DNA of 64,000 nucleotides, from assembly GCA_012932295.1 (NCBI GenBank), contig JAAONU010000016.1:17327530-17391529 (forward strand), in the 5' to 3' direction. Below the pieces are notes generated by a model. That model saw only the letters and a list, made by a program, of their open reading frames with translations, was not told where the DNA came from and searched no databases. Position numbers and translations under genes: made by a program. This DNA comes from Cyclina sinensis (Eukaryota; Mollusca; Bivalvia; Venerida; Veneridae). Positions 61,401 to 64,000 of the stretch are shown piece after piece (within the stretch, counting starts at the first letter, position 1; the number at the start of each line of letters is the position of its first letter).

Positions 61401-63458
61401 AATAAATTGAAATTGAATTGAAAAATTGATAAAAAAAACAGCTATAAATTATACCAAGAAAGATACTTTATAAGACATGTACTTATAATATCACACAGCT
61501 ATGTATGAGAACTACCAGTATCATGTTATGGAGGTTACTGTTAAAGATGAACAATTATACAATTATACAATGTTTGAAGAAAATCTAAATCTATTTTCAT
61601 AATTTTCACTAACCCTGTCATAGGTTTTCTGGGTACAGTGAATTCAGGGGGCGGTTTTCTCTTTTTCCCTTTAGGCCAGCCTCCTAACCCTTTTCTCTTC
61701 TGAAAGAATACAGGTTTGTATTTTTTATTTGTAGATTCAACTGAATTAAAAAAGCATGTCTATTGAACACAGGTGTCTATTTGTGCCTGTCAAAGAAGCT
61801 CCATAAAAATGTATGGATAGATTTTTTTTGTTAAAAATTTAATGTGGAAAAGTTAACATTTCACAGTGAAATCAAGGTGATGTAAGCTGGATGACTATCT
61901 TAACGGAAACAAGTGAAGTATTGATAAATGCTACCTTATTATCAAGTATGAATATAATAGGCCTAGTGAAACATGAGATACTTAAAAGAAATTAATAATC
62001 TGTTCTTACTAACAGCGAGTGACCGCTTGATCCCAGTAGCCCCAAAAGTAGTCAAAAGGAAGGTACTGCTACAAGCAAAGTTTAGTTAGAGAACATTAAT
62101 GCCTGGCCTTACAAACAAAAGTAACCATATATACCAGGACAATATGCATGGACTACAATACACTAATGTAATTGTAAAATGTATGATTTATCAGAGACTC
62201 TTTACTTGGCATTTCCTCACCTTTGTTGGACTATCTCCCTCTGTGTTACTATCTGCCACACTTATGCTAGTGTGAAGTTCTGTGGTGGAGTCAGCATCCT
62301 GGAATATATTTGTGGGTATAAGGACGTTACTCTCGCCCACAGTCCCATACATTGTTACCTGGTTATCTTCCCCAGTACCAACGAGTGTTGAAAATACAGG
62401 TATGTTAGCTGCAATGAAAAAGGAAAGTACATGATATACAGCACCTGTATAAGACTATCAAATTATTATGCCAACACAAATTCTTTCTTTATATTAGAAC
62501 TATAAACAAGTCCAGTTTTGAAGGAGATAAAAAATGAAAACAATCAATGGAAAGATAATAATGTGAAGAAGAAATTTTGTGAAACAGACATGTGACACAC
62601 TTGTGTAAGAATAATAACAGAATTCAGAATTTCAGGTAAGATCTGAAATTCAATGCACACTTTACTCAGTCTTCAAGAATCTAAAACTTTGTCAAATACA
62701 TCAAAATCTTTTAATTAAAGGAAAGGATTTTCTCCTTCAAATTTTGAAATGAACTTCGCAGTGTAAAAGGCTTTAATATCCCAAATGATAAAACGTCACT
62801 CAAAATTCCTATTACCTCAACTATTAAGAATAAGAGAAAATATTATTTCTTACTTGGAAGACTAGAAGATAAGACAGTTTGGCCCCTGGTTTCTGCCCCT
62901 GTTGTTACAAAGCTGTTGGTGAAACTAATACCATCTAGGTTGGTCATCGACAACACCAAACTGAAATAAACAGAGCATTTCTTTTCTAATCATTTAATCA
63001 AATCATAACTATGATCCTATGCAGATCCTATGGTTTGTCTCCTAACAACATGGAACAATTATTCACAATGTCCATTTTCCATCTTAAAGTTTTTCTTTTC
63101 TGCTTTAGTTAAAAGTAAACAAGTGAACCTTTAAATAATCAAATAAAAACTTCTAGCTCTTGTCATAAAGAGTAGCCGTAACAGAACTCATTCATGTGCT
63201 ATACCTAAATGAATCATATAAAAGTCTTGACTTGAAGAAATGAATTTCATATAGATTGATTGTCCTCTTTCAGTTATCATTTTATAGACCATTTGCAAGT
63301 CTCAAATGCCTTTCGCAAGTCTCAAATGCTCCCTAACAACTGGTACAAAAATCATGTGATCTTACTGAAATAACAACCATTGCATACTCACCCTTTGGAT
63401 GTTTCAACAAGCACCAAGTTGTCAGGGAAGATCGAATTTGTTGTTGTAGATAAGACAC
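58319..63458 (-). CDS. HMG-box protein of the HMG20A/BRAF35 type with a C2H2 finger, 5'-partial
   Basis: Ten minus-strand exons give 401 residues plus TGA; the N-terminus lies past 64000. Residues are counted from the first full codon. 1-120 is Ser/Thr- and acid-rich linker. 'GGWPKGKKRK' (126-135) matches the basic motif before the HMG box of HMG20A. The HMG box is at about 143-211 (PRKPMTGYV, QEWSNMREDEKQRY). A C2H2 finger is at 254-275 (C254, C257, H270, H275; spacing 2-12-4). A coiled coil spans about 332-395. HMG20 proteins are chromatin factors linked to the LSD1-CoREST complex, so a nuclear role is inferred. The finger is unexpected. All phases agree. It could instead be another HMG-box family. 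Confidence 0.75.
58863..58954 (-). CDS. HMG20-like exon i (coiled coil)
   Basis: Residues 332-362: 'EREKEIKLLRKTHKTFLEDN' then LEMNKQVKELE, a heptad-like pattern similar to the HMG20 AELRQLRKSNMEFEERN segment. Acceptor 'ttattgacag', donor 'gttagag' gtaagt. Confidence 0.87.
59243..59392 (-). CDS. HMG20-like exon h
   Basis: Residues 282-332: 'NEIIQSEQMMLASESIDTTL', acidic linker, then DINEFVQEFVTKNN, comparable in position with the FTEEFL region before the HMG20 coiled coil. Acceptor 'tgtatattacag', donor 'aataatg' gtatgg. Confidence 0.85.
60227..60338 (-). CDS. HMG20-like exon g (C2H2 finger)
   Basis: Residues 245-282. The whole finger is in this one exon: 'LYCKVCNQYFISVHNKKEHM' then FGRHH. 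The NKKEH-xxxG-x-H pattern resembles fingers that carry long or RNA-type linkers. Acceptor 'gttgttgtag', donor 'attacta' gtaaga. Confidence 0.88.
60710..60871 (-). CDS. HMG20-like exon f (HMG box, helix 3)
   Basis: Residues 191-244: 'RYLKLAQEDKQRYINEMQEF', then a basic VRNKRRNND and an acidic stretch. Acceptor 'tctttgacag', donor 'gacattact' gtatga. Confidence 0.9.
61096..61219 (-). CDS. HMG20-like exon e (HMG box, helices 1-2)
   Basis: Residues 149-190: 'GYVIFASQRRQEIKVTNPEL' then TFSVVTRQMGQEWSNMREDEKQ across the conserved Trp of the box. Acceptor 'atttttttcag', donor 'aaaacag' gtgggt. Confidence 0.9.
61614..61699 (-). CDS. HMG20-like exon d
   Basis: Residues 121-149: 'KRKGLGGWPKGKKRKPPPEF' then TVPRKPMTG. 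This is the basic stretch and the first residues of the HMG box. Donor 'gacagg' gttagt, slightly unusual but phase-consistent. Confidence 0.85.
62221..62408 (-). CDS. HMG20-like exon c
   Basis: Residues 58-120, starting 'TNIPVFSTLVGTGEDNQVTM'. Acidic and Ser/Thr-rich linker ending SNTEGDSPTK. Acceptor 'tcattgcag', donor 'caacaaag' gtgagg. Confidence 0.8.
62854..62960 (-). CDS. HMG20-like exon b
   Basis: Residues 22-58, starting 'GLVLSMTNLDGISFTNSFVT' and rich in Ser/Thr. Acceptor 'tttatttcag', donor 'cttccaa' gtaaga. Confidence 0.8.
63392..63458 (-). CDS. HMG20-like exon a (most 5' in window)
   Basis: Encodes 'VLSTTTNSIFPDNLVLVETS' then KG (residues 1-22). Acceptor 'acattgtag', donor 'aaagg' gtgagt. 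It begins inside a codon, so upstream exons exist. Confidence 0.75.
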
Positions 63459-64000
63459 CTACAATGTAAAACATACATAAATATAATACAATCATCTTGA
63501 GTCTGTTTGATCTTCAGCAAAAATAATTGAAAATTATATTGAATCTTTTTGAATTGCTATAATAATGGGTAAATACTTAGTACATCTTTAAGATCATAAT
63601 ATAACATACTTGATCATTCCTTGATTACCGGTATGTGTTATACCATTTGAAGTAAGATTTTAAGGACTCATTTATCAATGTGTAATGCCAGTCTGCCACA
63701 GACTAACTACATGTATGAGACAGGTTCTGAACATATTCCGATCCTTTTCATTCAAGCAAAAATCCAGAATGCTTACATAATACCAAGCCATTTTGATACT
63801 TTAATGTTGCAAAACTTGCCATATTAAACTCTTAACCTCAACACAGGGAAAATACTTTGCTTATGGATACAGTAGTTAATCTGCTACATCCTTTTATAAG
63901 TAAAAAACTTTCATACACTTGAGACCTTTTATGACGTTGTATTTGGGATCCAAAGCAGTCAACCCATGAAATAATCAAGGCTGAGACTTGTAATGCTGTT
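63459..64000 (-). other. Intron of the HMG20-like gene running out of the window
   Basis: No further exon recognised up to the window edge. Confidence 0.5.

Overview
The window is animal nuclear DNA, most likely from a bivalve mollusc. It is AT-rich, with GT-AG introns and few codons spread over many kilobases. The first 19 kb carry tandem-repeat elements whose sequence signatures (core words such as 'ttcaaattatgcccctgggg', 'ctaggtcacagagccc', and the terminal word 'atggccctcttgtt') I associate with bivalve genomes. The organism call is inference from recall; no database was searched.

Layout. 1-19.6 kb: dense and partly nested repeat elements, with no credible gene. Several unrelated tandem-repeat families share one architecture: a 5' palindrome, a GTCCGTC-rich segment, tandem units of about 120-175 bp, a 3' hairpin, and a CTTGTT or CTAGTT end inserted in T-runs. 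Between 17.6 and 19.6 kb there is also a TTAA-flanked MITE with a tRNA-like core, and a foldback repeat. 19.6-39.5 kb: mostly unique non-coding DNA. It holds a CpG-rich promoter/first-exon candidate near 20.9 kb, a 35-bp minisatellite of about 20 copies at 23.65-24.35 kb, a possible 51-residue secreted peptide at 25.2 kb with its own acceptor and poly(A) signal, and a roughly 370-bp segment present three times between 34 and 39 kb.

39.5-56.7 kb, + strand: a complete vesicular monoamine transporter (VMAT, SLC18 family) gene. I reconstructed 14 coding exons (39852-54923) whose phases all join, giving 1551 nt or 516 residues, the usual VMAT length. The ion-pair and substrate-site residues expected for VMATs are present. 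A 5'UTR exon probably starts at 39499, and the 3'UTR ends near 56.66 kb.

56.9-64 kb, - strand: the 3' part of a convergent gene for an HMG-box protein of the HMG20A/BRAF35 type. Ten coding exons give 401 residues plus stop; the N-terminus lies beyond the window. Between the HMG box and the C-terminal coiled coil it has a well-formed C2H2 finger that I do not recall in vertebrate HMG20 proteins.

Functionally, VMAT loads monoamines (serotonin, dopamine, octopamine and others) into secretory vesicles, while the HMG20-like protein is expected to act in chromatin. They look like unrelated tail-to-tail neighbours. The most unusual points are the shared architecture of the repeat elements with a local paralogous empty site, a minisatellite seeded from a VMAT exon end with its splice donor, a tandem GTAAGTAAGT donor in VMAT exon 3 where only the second site keeps the frame, and the extra zinc finger in the HMG20-like protein.
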